A stretch of 64,000 bases of DNA from Erwinia sp050410775 (GCF_050410775.1 NZ_CP191229.1); one strand, 5' to 3'. Counted from the stretch's first letter, positions 17,437 to 28,506 are shown. Translations and numbers: made by a program. Notes: generated by a model from the letters alone, not told the origin.

Positions 17437-18597
17437 TTACTGTTGCGCGCGCGCTTCAAGCATCGCAACGGCTGGCAGTTTTTTACCTTCCACAAACTCC
17501 AGGAAAGCGCCGCCGCCGGTAGAGATATAGGAAATCTGCTCTTCGATACCGAACAGATCGATGGCTGCCAGCGTATCACCGCCGCCGGCGATAGAGAATG
17601 CATCGCTTTCGGCGATCGCTTTCGCGATAATTTCAGTACCCTTGCGGAAATTCGGGAATTCGAACACGCCCACCGGGCCGTTCCACAGGATAGTTTTGGC
17701 TTCTTTCAAGATCTTAGCCATCGCTTCTGCGGTTTCGTCGCCAAAGTCCATGATCTCTTCATCATCGTTGACTTCGCTGACTTTCTTGACGGTGGAAGGG
17801 GCAGTTTCAGAGAATTCTGTACCTACGCGGGAGTCGGTAGGCACCGGGATTTTGAACTCGTCACGCAGTTTTTTCGCCGCATCCACAAAGTCAGGCTCAT
17901 ACAGCGATTTGCCCACGTTATTGTCGATAGCCACAAAGGTGTTGGCAATACCGCCACCCACAATCACCGTATCCGCGATTTTCACCAGCGAGTTCAGCAC
18001 GTCGAATTTGGTAGAGACTTTAGAACCGCCAACCACGGCCACCATCGGACGGGCCGGGTGCAGCAGGGCTTTGCCCAGCGCGTCCAGTTCTTCAGCCAGC
18101 AGCGGACCCGCGCAGGCGACCGGAGCGAACTTACCGACGCCATGGGTAGAAGCCTGGGCGCGGTGAGCCGTACCGAAAGCGTCCATCACATAGATGTCGC
18201 AGAGCGCGGCATATTTTTTAGAGAGCGCTTCGTCGTCTTTCTTTTCGCCTTTGTTAAAGCGAACGTTTTCCAGCACCACCAGCTCACCTTCTGCAACGTC
18301 CACGCCGTCCAGATAGTCTTTTGCCAGGCGAACCGGAGAGGAGAGTTTTTCTTTCAGGTAGTTAACCACCGGCAGAAGAGAGAACTCTTCGTTATATTCA
18401 CCTTCGGTTGGACGACCAAGGTGGGAGGTTACCATCACTTTAGCGCCCTGCTTCAGCGCCGCTTCGATGGTCGGCAATGAAGCACGAATACGTGCATCAG
18501 ACGTCACTTTCCCTTCTTTTACCGGCACGTTCAGATCGGAACGAATAAGTACACGCTTACCAGCAAGATCCAGATCGGTCATCTTAATTACAGACAT
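17437..18597 (-). CDS. pgk: Phosphoglycerate kinase
   Basis: The 386-residue two-domain kinase makes ATP from 1,3-bisphosphoglycerate. The N-domain substrate site (IRSDLNVPVKEG, SHLGRPTEG) and the C-domain nucleotide site (GGSKVSTKFDVL, GPVGVFEFPNFRKGT, SIAGGGDTLAAID) are all visible. It lies 22 bases after epd, so the two are co-transcribed. Confidence 0.98.
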   Translation of the reverse strand: MSVIKMTDLDLAGKRVLIRSDLNVPVKEGKVTSDARIRASLPTIEAALKQGAKVMVTSHLGRPTEGEYNEEFSLLPVVNYLKEKLSSPVRLAKDYLDGVDVAEGELVVLENVRFNKGEKKDDEALSKKYAALCDIYVMDAFGTAHRAQASTHGVGKFAPVACAGPLLAEELDALGKALLHPARPMVAVVGGSKVSTKFDVLNSLVKIADTVIVGGGIANTFVAIDNNVGKSLYEPDFVDAAKKLRDEFKIPVPTDSRVGTEFSETAPSTVKKVSEVNDDEEIMDFGDETAEAMAKILKEAKTILWNGPVGVFEFPNFRKGTEIIAKAIAESDAFSIAGGGDTLAAIDLFGIEEQISYISTGGGAFLEFVEGKKLPAVAMLEARAQQ

Positions 18598-18619
18598 GGT
18601 GAATCCTCTCGTTGATTCT

Positions 18620-19666
18620 CTAAATTTTAAAGGCGCAATCCGCGCCCTGGCTGAAACCGCTTGCGGCCATCGCTAACGTAGTATCGAGCATCCGGTTAGC
18701 AAAGCCCCATTCGTTGTCACACCAGACCAGCGTTTTGATCAGGTGCTGACCGCTGACCCGCGTCTGTGTGCCGTCCACAATGGCACTGTGCGGATCGTGG
18801 TTAAAATCTATGGAGACTAACGGTAATTCCGTATAGTCAACTATACCACTAAATGCCCCTTCCGACGCATTTTGCAACAGCGTGTTAACTTCACTGGCGC
18901 TGACCGCATCGCGTACGCTGACGCTCAAATCAATCGCGGTCACGTTAATTGTGGGCACACGGACGGCAATCGCTTCAAAGCGGTCGTGAAATTTCGGAAA
19001 AATACGGGTAATGCCGGCGGCGAGCCGGGTATCCACCGGAATGATCGACTGGCTGGCTGCGCGGGTGCGCCGCAGGTCGGGATGATAGGCATCAATAACC
19101 TGCTGATCGTGCATCGCGGAATGGATGGTGGTGACCGTTCCCGAATCGATGCCAAACGCATCATCCAGCAATTTTATCACCGGAATAATACAGTTGGTGG
19201 TGCAGGACGCGTTTGAAACGAGGCGATCCTCAGCGCGGAGCGCTTGCTCATTGACGCCATAGACGACTGTCGCATCCAGATCGTGGCCGCCTGGGTGTGA
19301 GAACAACACCTTCTTCGCGCCCGCCCTCAGATGTGCCTCACCGTCAGCCCGGCTGCCATAAACGCCGGTACAGTCCAGCACCACGTCCACGTCCAGCGCC
19401 TGCCAGGGCAGCTCGCTGATCTCGGCACGATGCAGCAGACGAAGGGTGTCTTCACCCACCCACAGCAGATCGCGCTCCTGGCGGACGTCCCAGGCGAAGC
19501 GGCCATGGCTGGTGTCATATTTCAGCAGATGCGCCATGCCCGCGGCATCCGCCAGCTCGTTGATGGCGACCACCGTGATCTCAGCGCGGCGTCCGGTTTC
19601 ATACAGCGCCCGCAGTACGTTGCGTCCTATGCGACCAAAACCGTTTATGGCAATGCGAACCGTCAT
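18620..19666 (-). CDS. epd: D-erythrose-4-phosphate dehydrogenase Epd
   Basis: The 348-residue member of the GAPDH family has the NAD fold RIAINGFGRIGRNVLRAL, the catalytic Cys in SNASCTTNCIIPV (near residue 155) and an active-site His in TIHSAMHDQQV. It differs from GapA as Epd does (TTIHSAMHDQ, YHPDLRRTRAASQSIIPV). Epd oxidises erythrose-4-phosphate for pyridoxal phosphate synthesis. It heads the epd-pgk-fbaA operon. Confidence 0.96.
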   Translation of the reverse strand: MTVRIAINGFGRIGRNVLRALYETGRRAEITVVAINELADAAGMAHLLKYDTSHGRFAWDVRQERDLLWVGEDTLRLLHRAEISELPWQALDVDVVLDCTGVYGSRADGEAHLRAGAKKVLFSHPGGHDLDATVVYGVNEQALRAEDRLVSNASCTTNCIIPVIKLLDDAFGIDSGTVTTIHSAMHDQQVIDAYHPDLRRTRAASQSIIPVDTRLAAGITRIFPKFHDRFEAIAVRVPTINVTAIDLSVSVRDAVSASEVNTLLQNASEGAFSGIVDYTELPLVSIDFNHDPHSAIVDGTQTRVSGQHLIKTLVWCDNEWGFANRMLDTTLAMAASGFSQGADCAFKI

Positions 19667-19890
19667 ATCACTCCTGCATCAGAATCGAGTGTTAAACCGA
19701 GCCTTTAGCCTGAGCCAGCCGGGCAGGTTTGTACAGGCAATTCTTGACCTGCTGAAACAGCATTCAGACAGCGTTTCCTCCGCCTGCAGCGCAGACTGAA
19801 ACGCTTCAGCCAGAATAATAGAAGGGAGGAATAATAGGAATGACGGGGATCAATTGCCGCAGCAATCTTTGGATCTGCATCACAGAATCG
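19667..19890. other. Intergenic region upstream of epd
   Basis: This should carry the epd-pgk-fbaA promoters. I see no certain Cra or CRP site by eye. E. coli has further genes between epd and tktA that are absent here. Confidence 0.4.
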
Positions 19891-19934
19891 GAAAAAATAT
19901 CGCCCCCCAGCCGTGAAGAAAGGGCTGAGGGGCG
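19891..19934 (-). terminator. tktA terminator
   Basis: On the minus strand CGCCCC-T-CAGCC pairs with GGCTG-G-GGGGCG around a loop and is followed by ATATTTTTTCC. It lies 20 bases after the tktA stop. Confidence 0.9.
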
Positions 19935-19954
19935 GTGCGGATCGCAGGAGGGAA

Positions 19955-21946
19955 TTACAGCAGCGATTTCGCCTTAGCTACAACGTTCTCGACGGTGAAA
20001 CCAAACATTTTAAACAGCTGGTCGGCCGGAGCAGACTCACCAAAGGTGGTCATGCCCACAACGGCGCCGTTCAGGCCGGTATATTTGTACCAGTAGTCAG
20101 CGATGCCGGCTTCAATGGCCACGCGTGCGCTGACCGCCTTCGGCAGGACCGCCTCGCGATAGGCCTCATCCTGCTTATCGAACGCATCGGTAGAGGGCAT
20201 GGATACCACGCGTACCTTACGCCCTTCCGCAGAGAGCTGCTCGTAAGCGCCTACCGCCAGTTCAACTTCAGAACCGGTGGCGATCAGGATCACTTCCGGC
20301 TGACCGTCACAATCTTTCAGGATATAAGCACCACGGGCCACGTTTGCCAGCTGCTCAGCGTTACGCTCCTGCTGCGCCAGGTTCTGACGAGAGAAGATCA
20401 GCGCAGTCGGGCCGTCGTGACGTTCAACGGCATATTTCCACGCCACCGCAGACTCAACCTGGTCACAGGGACGCCACAGGCTCATGTTTGGCGTCACGCG
20501 CAGGCTCGCCATCTGCTCAACCGGCTGGTGAGTAGGGCCATCTTCACCCAGACCAATTGAGTCGTGGGTATAAACCATCACCTGGCGGATTTTCATCAGC
20601 GCAGCCATACGGGCAGCGTTGCGCGCATATTCAACGAACATCAGGAACGTCGCGGTATAAGGCAGGAATCCGCCGTGCAGCGTGATGCCGTTGGCGATGG
20701 CGGTCATACCGAACTCACGCACGCCATAATGGATGTAATTACCGGCCGCGTCTTCATTGATTGGCTTTGAGCCAGACCACATGGTCAGGTTGCTCGGCGC
20801 CAGGTCGGCTGAACCGCCCAGATATTCCGGCAGCAGCTTACCAAAAGCTTCCAGCGCGTTCTGCGAGGCTTTACGGCTGGCAATTTTGGCGGGATTAGCC
20901 TGCAGCTGCTCAATGTACTTCTGAGACTCGCTCTGCCAGTTGGCCGGCAGCTCACCCTGAGTACGGCGGGTAAACTCTTCCGCCAGCGCCGGGAACGCCT
21001 GCGCATAGGCTGCAAACTTCTCATTCCAGGCAGACTCTTTCGCCTGGCCCATTTCTTTTGCATCCCACTGCGCGTAAATGCTGGAAGGGATCACGAAAGG
21101 TTCGTGTTCCCAGCCCAGCTGCTTGCGGGTCAGCGCGATCTCATCGCCGCCCAGCGGTGCGCCGTGCGAATCATGCGTACCCGCTTTGTTTGGCGAACCG
21201 AAGCCAATTACCGTTTTGCACATCAGCAGGGAAGGCTTATCGGTCACGGCTTTCGCTTCTTCTACCGCTTTCTTAATCGCTTCCGCATCGTGACCATCAA
21301 TGCCACGGATGACGTGCCAGTTATAAGATTCAAAGCGTTTTGCCGTATCGTCGGTAAACCAGCCTTCGATATGACCATCAATGGAGATGCCGTTGTCATC
21401 ATAGAAAGCCACCAGCTTGCCCAGCTTCAGCGTTCCCGCCAGTGAGCAAACTTCATGGGAAATGCCTTCCATCATGCAGCCGTCGCCCATAAACACATAG
21501 GTGCTGTGGTCGACGATCTCGTGCCCCGGACGGTTAAACTGAGCCGCCAGCGTACGCTCGGCGATCGCCATGCCGACGGCGTTAGCAACACCCTGCCCCA
21601 GCGGACCGGTTGTGGTTTCAACGCCGGCGGTATAGCCATATTCCGGGTGACCTGGCGTTTTTGAGTGCAGCTGACGGAAGTTAGCCAGCTCTTCAATCGG
21701 CAGATCGTAACCGCTGAGGTGCAGCAGGCTGTAGATCAGCATGGAACCGTGACCGTTGGACAGCACGAAGCGATCGCGATCGGCCCAGCCTGGGTTGGCC
21801 GGGTTATGGTTCAGAAAATCACGCCACAGCACTTCGGCGATATCCGCCATGCCCATCGGGGCGCCCGGGTGGCCGGAATTGGCTTTCTGTACCGCATCCA
21901 TACTCAATGCGCGAATGGCGTTCGCTAGCTCTTTACGAGAAGACAT
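19955..21946 (-). CDS. tktA: Transketolase TktA
   Basis: The 663-residue thiamine diphosphate enzyme moves two-carbon ketol units in the pentose phosphate pathway. The TPP motif begins at GDGCMMEGISHE (near residue 154) with the following Asn in AFYDDNGISIDG; other signatures are HSKTPGHPEYG, GPLGQGVANAVG, THDSIGLGEDGPTHQPVEQ and IFSRQNLAQQ. It is transcribed divergently from loiP. Confidence 0.97.
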   Translation of the reverse strand: MSSRKELANAIRALSMDAVQKANSGHPGAPMGMADIAEVLWRDFLNHNPANPGWADRDRFVLSNGHGSMLIYSLLHLSGYDLPIEELANFRQLHSKTPGHPEYGYTAGVETTTGPLGQGVANAVGMAIAERTLAAQFNRPGHEIVDHSTYVFMGDGCMMEGISHEVCSLAGTLKLGKLVAFYDDNGISIDGHIEGWFTDDTAKRFESYNWHVIRGIDGHDAEAIKKAVEEAKAVTDKPSLLMCKTVIGFGSPNKAGTHDSHGAPLGGDEIALTRKQLGWEHEPFVIPSSIYAQWDAKEMGQAKESAWNEKFAAYAQAFPALAEEFTRRTQGELPANWQSESQKYIEQLQANPAKIASRKASQNALEAFGKLLPEYLGGSADLAPSNLTMWSGSKPINEDAAGNYIHYGVREFGMTAIANGITLHGGFLPYTATFLMFVEYARNAARMAALMKIRQVMVYTHDSIGLGEDGPTHQPVEQMASLRVTPNMSLWRPCDQVESAVAWKYAVERHDGPTALIFSRQNLAQQERNAEQLANVARGAYILKDCDGQPEVILIATGSEVELAVGAYEQLSAEGRKVRVVSMPSTDAFDKQDEAYREAVLPKAVSARVAIEAGIADYWYKYTGLNGAVVGMTTFGESAPADQLFKMFGFTVENVVAKAKSLL

Positions 21947-22036
21947 GTTTTACTCCAGGTCGGATTAAACGCTTCGCCGCTCATAACTTGTTTAATCAAG
22001 GAGTTAGCAGGCAAAGTGATAAAAGTCGACCCTCAA

Positions 22037-22073
22037 TGTACATGAAAATCACTGCCGGTGTACATGGCATAAT
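22037..22073 (+). promoter_or_regulatory. Paired TGTACATG motifs before loiP
   Basis: TGTACATG occurs at 22037-22044 and 22059-22066, 22 bases apart, about two helical turns. A CATAAT box (22068-22073) follows directly. The spacing suggests a dimer-pair operator in the tktA/loiP divergent region. No known regulator is assigned. Confidence 0.35.
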
Positions 22074-22229
22074 ATGCAAAAAACCCGGGCCAAACTTGCG
22101 CTTTGCGACTTTAGCCACTATGTATTAGCGCGAAAGCGGGTTATAACGCCCTTTTACTCAGCAACGATTCTTTTCTGCCTTCAGACAGGCTATTGTTTTT
22201 ATTTCCTTATTACTTTACGGCTGAAATAC

Positions 22230-22982
22230 ATGAAACTCTCTGCTTCACTTATCGCGCTCACCCTGACTGCCACGCTCTCCGGCTGCGCAAACCTTAATAC
22301 CGATGCGCTGATGCAGTCCGGCGCTCAGGCTTATCAGGCCGCCACGCTCAGCGACGACCAGGTCAAGGAGCTAAGCGTCAAATCCTGCGCCCAGATGGAC
22401 AGTGAAGCGCAGATCGCGCCGGCAAACAGCGTCTACGCTCAGCGCCTGGATAAAATTGCCAAAGCGCTGGGCGATAACATCAACGGCACGCCCGCTAACT
22501 ACAAGGTCTATGTGACGAAAGACGTTAACGCCTGGGCGATGGCTAACGGCTGTATCCGCGTCTACAGCGGCCTGATGGACATCATGACGGACAATGAAGT
22601 GGAAGGCGTACTGGGCCATGAGATGGGCCACGTTGCGCTGGGCCACACCCGCAAAGCGATGCAGGTCGCCTATGGCACCACGGCGGCGCGTACGGCCGTC
22701 GGCTCAGTCGGCGGCATTGCAGCCTCGCTGTCGCAGTCGCAGCTGGCGGATATGGGTGAAAAACTGGTGAACGCCCAGTTCTCTCAGGCGCAGGAATCTC
22801 AGGCGGATGATTACTCGTTCGACCTGATGAAAAAGCGTGACATTAATCCGCAGGGGCTGGTCACCAGCTTTGAAAAACTGGCGAAGCTGGAAGGCAGCCA
22901 TCAGAGCAGCATGTTTGATTCACACCCCTCTTCCGAATCGCGCGCGCAGCATATTAAAGATCGCATCGCTGCCGGGAAGTAA
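22230..22982 (+). CDS. loiP: Metalloprotease LoiP (YggG), lipoprotein
   Basis: The 250-residue protein has a lipoprotein signal (SLIALTLTATLSGC, lipid-modified Cys at residue 19) and an M48 zinc-protease core: VLGHEMGHVALGH with the HExxH-type HEMGH motif, and a distal Glu in QAQESQADDYSFDLM. In E. coli LoiP is an outer membrane protease induced at low osmolarity. The ATG at 22230 was chosen because the longer frame upstream reads through the tktA/loiP promoter region and would hide the signal peptide. Confidence 0.94.
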   Translation: MKLSASLIALTLTATLSGCANLNTDALMQSGAQAYQAATLSDDQVKELSVKSCAQMDSEAQIAPANSVYAQRLDKIAKALGDNINGTPANYKVYVTKDVNAWAMANGCIRVYSGLMDIMTDNEVEGVLGHEMGHVALGHTRKAMQVAYGTTAARTAVGSVGGIAASLSQSQLADMGEKLVNAQFSQAQESQADDYSFDLMKKRDINPQGLVTSFEKLAKLEGSHQSSMFDSHPSSESRAQHIKDRIAAGK

Positions 22983-22992
22983 AGCCATTGAA

Positions 22993-23014
22993 AAAGGGCG
23001 GTCAGCCGCCCTTT
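22993..23014 (+). repeat. Hairpin flanking repeat copy C, left copy
   Basis: AAAGGGCGG-TCAG-CCGCCCTTT is a perfect stem preceded by AA. It is repeated exactly at 23168-23189. This copy lacks a downstream T-run. Confidence 0.85.
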
Positions 23015-23167
23015 GAGGTTATTGATAAAGTGCCGGCTCCAGGAACAGGGCCTGCTCGTAAAGACGCAAAAAACATCGTCCCTGATAGCCCGTCCCGCGC
23101 CCTCCATGGCGCGGGACGCTTTACTCCCAGTCCCTGTTCCTCTCGCTTTACCTTTGTCAGCAGTCTG
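23015..23167 (+). repeat. 153-bp palindromic interspersed repeat, copy C
   Basis: The best-formed copy: outer arms GGAACAGGG (23042-23050) and CCCTGTTCC (23132-23140); inner arms CCCGCGCC (23094-23101) and GGCGCGGG (23108-23115). It lies between loiP and speB (convergent) and is bracketed by exact 22-bp direct repeats. Confidence 0.88.
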
Positions 23168-23192
23168 AAAGGGCGGTCAGCCGCCCTTTTTT
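23168..23192 (+). terminator. loiP terminator (right copy of duplicated hairpin)
   Basis: An exact copy of 22993-23014, this one followed by TTTTTT before CC. It has the form of a working intrinsic terminator on the plus strand, 185 bases after the loiP stop. Confidence 0.85.
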
Positions 23193-23219
23193 CCGCATAA
23201 CATCCTTAATGGCGTTAGC

Positions 23220-24143
23220 TTACTCGCCTTTATTCACGGCCTGCACATGCAGCATATCCAGCGCCAGCGTGGCAGCGGCAAGCGAGGTCAGATCGGACTG
23301 ATCATAGCCCGGCGCCACTTCAACCAGATCCATTCCCACAATATTCAGCCCCTGCAACGCACGAACCAGCTTGGTCGCTTTATCGGTCGTCAGGCCACCG
23401 ATCACCGGCGTTCCCGTGCCCGGCGCGTGAGCCGGATCCAGGCAGTCGATATCAAATGTCAGGTAGACCGGCATATCACCGACAATCTGCTTCACCTGGG
23501 CGATGATATCGTCGACGGAGCGATCGTTTACCTGCGCTGCGTCAAGCACGTTAAAGCCCAGCGAAGCGTCAAACTCGGTGCGGATGCCAATCTGTACGGA
23601 TCGGGTCGGATCGATTAACCCTTCCTTTGGCGCATGGTGGAACATGGTGCCGTGATCGAAGGTAGGCCCGTTTGAATAAGTGTCGGTATGCGCGTCAAAG
23701 TGCACCAGCGCCATTTTACCAAAGTATTTGGCATGGGCGCGCAGCAGCGGCAGCGTGACGTAATGGTCACCGCCGAACGTCAGCATACGCTTCCCGTTCG
23801 CCAGCAGCTTTTCCGCATGAGCCTGAAGCTTGTCGGTCAGATCCTGCGAGTCGCCGAAGGCGTAAACGAGATCGCCACAGTCAACAACCTTCAGGCGCTG
23901 ACGCAGATCGAAATTCCACGGCCAGCGGCAGCCTTCCCATGCCAGGTTGGTGGAAATCTGGCGGATCGCGCCCGGGCCAAGGCGGCTGCCCGGCCGGCCA
24001 GAGGTCGCGGCGTCAAACGGAACGCCGGTAATGACCCACTCCGCATCGCAATCATACGGCTGGAAGTTAACCGGGAAACGCATAAAACCGAAGGCGTTAG
24101 AGACCAGTGAGTTATCGTACTGATTGCCCAGGGTGTTATTCAT
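23220..24143 (-). CDS. speB: Agmatinase SpeB
   Basis: The 307-residue manganese ureohydrolase turns agmatine into putrescine and urea. The metal ligands are in GGDHYVTLP, HFDAHTDTY and TFDIDCLDPAHAPGTGTP. It works directly after SpeA, encoded upstream on the same strand. The ATG at 24143 gives the family length; the longer open frame adds an unrelated N-terminus reading through a terminator. Confidence 0.97.
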   Translation of the reverse strand: MNNTLGNQYDNSLVSNAFGFMRFPVNFQPYDCDAEWVITGVPFDAATSGRPGSRLGPGAIRQISTNLAWEGCRWPWNFDLRQRLKVVDCGDLVYAFGDSQDLTDKLQAHAEKLLANGKRMLTFGGDHYVTLPLLRAHAKYFGKMALVHFDAHTDTYSNGPTFDHGTMFHHAPKEGLIDPTRSVQIGIRTEFDASLGFNVLDAAQVNDRSVDDIIAQVKQIVGDMPVYLTFDIDCLDPAHAPGTGTPVIGGLTTDKATKLVRALQGLNIVGMDLVEVAPGYDQSDLTSLAAATLALDMLHVQAVNKGE

Positions 24144-24201
24144 AAAAAGTCCTCTGTAGACAGGTGCCGGAAAAACGCAGAGCCAGTTGCCTGAGTAGAT
24201 G

Positions 24202-24246
24202 AAAAAAATCCCTTTCACGTCGTTAAGCCCGACGGGAAAGGGATTT
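24202..24246 (-). terminator. speA terminator
   Basis: On the minus strand AAATCCCTTTC, then CGTCG, loop, CGACG, then GAAAGGGATTT forms a long stem followed by TTTTTTT (the U-tract ends at 24202). It lies between speA and speB, so speB may need its own promoter or read-through. Confidence 0.88.
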
Positions 24247-24523
24247 ATTCCTGCTGACGCAGAGACTAAATTATCGCTGCTAACTCTCTGCTTCGCAAGC
24301 CTCCCCCCTTTTCTCCTTGCAGAGAAATCAGCTACAGCCGTGCTGAAATACAGGTTCAGAAGAACGTTGGCGGATGGAAGAGAAGCCTTCTGGCGGGACG
24401 CTGAAACAGGCGAAAGCCTGCAAAGTAAAACTGCCAGGCAACCGCCGTCGTCAGGACGATAACCCGTCAGCGACAGAATAACGGGCAGAACCGCTGAAAA
24501 GAAGTTCCGCCCGCCAGCGTTAC
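24247..24523. other. 3' region of speA
   Basis: The 277 bases between the speA stop and the hairpin terminator contain no credible gene. The open frame of 87 residues across it has no recognisable feature. Confidence 0.5.
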
Positions 24524-26492
<1,969 letters not shown>

Positions 26493-26500
<8 letters not shown>

Positions 26501-26594
26501 CGCGAGCCTCAAATTTCAATAATGCGGAATAGTTAACTACTATCGCAGGGAAACCCCGCAACAACAACCCATCGGACAGCGGGAAAGTCAGCAT
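26493..26594 (-). CDS. yqgB: Candidate YqgB-like short ORF overlapping the speA start
   Basis: A 33-codon frame reads MLTFPLSDGLLLRGFPAIVV then NYSALLKFEARDV and ends 8 bases inside speA. Its GLL..F.AIVVN block resembles the C-terminal half of E. coli YqgB, a small protein encoded just upstream of speA. The ribosome site is poor and a GTG further upstream is possible. Homology is judged by eye over about 12 positions, so this may be a leader peptide or nothing. Confidence 0.35.
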
Positions 26595-27157
26595 AAAACG
26601 CTGAGTTGCCGCCTCAATCAGTACCTGAAGTATAACAGTAAACACGTAGCGGACTCCGGTAACGGGTCAGACGACCAGTGATACGCTCCCTCAGGAAAGC
26701 CTGAGAGAAACAGATGACAGCGATGGCGAGAGATTAGCCCGGGCGAATGTCAGAATGATGGCTGAATGCGCCGACATACGAATAAAGCGCACGGGCATAG
26801 TAGTCATAAGAAGGGGAACGTGGCACGCCAGAGCAGCGTAATTGATCGGATTTAAAGACGCCTGTGATCATTACTGTTATCACCTCCACACACACCAGAT
26901 GGCGCGTGGAAAACCAAATATGCTGAGGGTGAAAGGTCAGGGTGAAATCGTCACCGCCGACGCGCCTGCCGCTAAACCGGTTGAGCAGGGTTTAAAGCAG
27001 CGGCGTTTTATACAGCCACAGCGCAGGAAATGCAAAATCAAAATGTGCGAAATGCGTAACCTGTCAGGAAAATTTGCCACTTTCGCCGCGGCAAGAAAGG
27101 CGCTTTCGTTAAAAAACGCTGGCAATCCGCTTAACGAGTAACCTAAAATAGCCGTCC
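26595..27157. other. Intergenic region between speA and metK
   Basis: About 560 bases without a recognised gene. Frames of 93-99 residues run across 26842-27218 on both strands, but neither has family motifs. The part nearest speA presumably contains its promoter and long leader. Confidence 0.45.
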
Positions 27158-27197
27158 AGATGTTAATCCATCTATACTGGTTAACTTCTAAGCGTCT
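27158..27197 (+). promoter_or_regulatory. Array of five MetJ boxes before metK
   Basis: Five adjacent 8-mers resemble the met box AGACGTCT: AGATGTTA, ATCCATCT, ATACTGGT, TAACTTCT and AAGCGTCT. The third is weakest. A TATACT at 27207-27212 just downstream could be a -10 box. MetJ with S-adenosylmethionine binds tandem met boxes and represses metK. Confidence 0.7.
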
Positions 27198-27332
27198 TCG
27201 CATGACTATACTGCTCATGGCTTTGCCTGAGGGAGCGCTGAGAATAATCCAGATGCCGATCGTGCAAGCTGGTGCCCCGTCTTCAGCGCTATGCAGTCGA
27301 TTTCAACCCGTTTTAGTAAGGTAAAGAATTAA

Positions 27333-28487
27333 ATGGCCAAACACCTTTTTACATCCGAGTCCGTATCAGAAGGACATCCCGATAAGATCGCCGACCAGAT
27401 TTCTGATGCCGTGCTCGATGCCATTCTTGAGCAGGATCCGAAAGCGCGCGTCGCCTGCGAAACCTATGTGAAAACCGGCATGGTGCTGGTGGGTGGCGAA
27501 ATCACCACCTCTGCATGGGTTGATATTGAAGAGATCACCCGCAGCACCGTGCGTGAAATCGGTTATGTTCATTCTGATATGGGCTTTGATGCCAACTCCT
27601 GCGCGGTCCTGAACGCGATTGGCAAACAGTCACCGGATATTAATCAGGGCGTGGACCGTGCCGATCCGCTGGAGCAGGGCGCCGGCGATCAGGGGCTGAT
27701 GTTTGGCTATGCCACCAATGAAACCGACGTGCTGATGCCTGCGCCGGTGACCTACGCTCACCGTCTGGTTCAGCGTCAGTCAGAAGTCCGCAAAAACGGC
27801 ACGCTGCCGTGGCTGCGTCCGGATGCCAAAAGCCAGATTACCTTCCAGTATGACGATGGTAAAATCGTCGGGATTGATGCCGTGGTGCTCTCAACGCAGC
27901 ATTCTGAAGAGATCTCCCAGAAAGATCTGCAGGAAGCCGTGATGGAAACGATCATCAAGCCGGTGCTGCCTGCTGAGTGGATCAACGAGAATACCAAGTA
28001 TCACATCAACCCAACCGGGCGCTTTGTCATTGGCGGACCGATGGGCGACTGTGGTCTGACCGGCCGTAAAATTATCGTTGATACCTACGGCGGCATGGCC
28101 CGTCACGGCGGCGGCGCCTTCTCCGGCAAAGATCCTTCTAAAGTGGACCGTTCAGCGGCTTATGCTGCCCGCTACGTCGCAAAAAACATCGTTGCGGCTG
28201 GCCTGGCTGACCGCTGTGAGATCCAGGTCTCCTACGCGATTGGCGTGGCTGAACCGACTTCCATCATGGTTGAGACTTTCGGTACTGAGAAAATCTCTAC
28301 CGAGCAGCTGACGCTGCTGGTGCGCGAGTTCTTCGACCTGCGTCCATACGGTCTGATCCAGATGCTGGACCTGCTGCACCCTATCTACCGTGAAACGGCG
28401 GCTTATGGTCACTTTGGTCGTGAACATTTCCCATGGGAAAAAACCGATAAAGCCGCGCTGCTGCGTGATGCTGCTGGCCTGAAATAA
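27333..28487 (+). CDS. metK: S-adenosylmethionine synthase MetK
   Basis: The 384-residue enzyme joins methionine and ATP to give SAM. Signatures: FTSESVSEGHPDKIADQISD, GAGDQGLMFGYATNE, the flexible GGPMGDCGLTGRKIIVDTYGG and GGGAFSGKDPSKVDRSAAY. TAAGG before the ATG is the ribosome site. SAM also feeds polyamine synthesis, whose genes are adjacent. Confidence 0.98.
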   Translation: MAKHLFTSESVSEGHPDKIADQISDAVLDAILEQDPKARVACETYVKTGMVLVGGEITTSAWVDIEEITRSTVREIGYVHSDMGFDANSCAVLNAIGKQSPDINQGVDRADPLEQGAGDQGLMFGYATNETDVLMPAPVTYAHRLVQRQSEVRKNGTLPWLRPDAKSQITFQYDDGKIVGIDAVVLSTQHSEEISQKDLQEAVMETIIKPVLPAEWINENTKYHINPTGRFVIGGPMGDCGLTGRKIIVDTYGGMARHGGGAFSGKDPSKVDRSAAYAARYVAKNIVAAGLADRCEIQVSYAIGVAEPTSIMVETFGTEKISTEQLTLLVREFFDLRPYGLIQMLDLLHPIYRETAAYGHFGREHFPWEKTDKAALLRDAAGLK

Positions 28488-28506
28488 CCGTTAGCTTGCA
28501 GGACCG

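Noticed and set aside
17443..18480. 345-codon plus-strand frame opposite pgk
   Set aside because: Antisense shadow of a highly expressed gene with strongly biased codons; no family motif.
24199..24462. 87-codon frame between speB and speA
   Set aside because: It begins inside the speA terminator and has no recognisable features.
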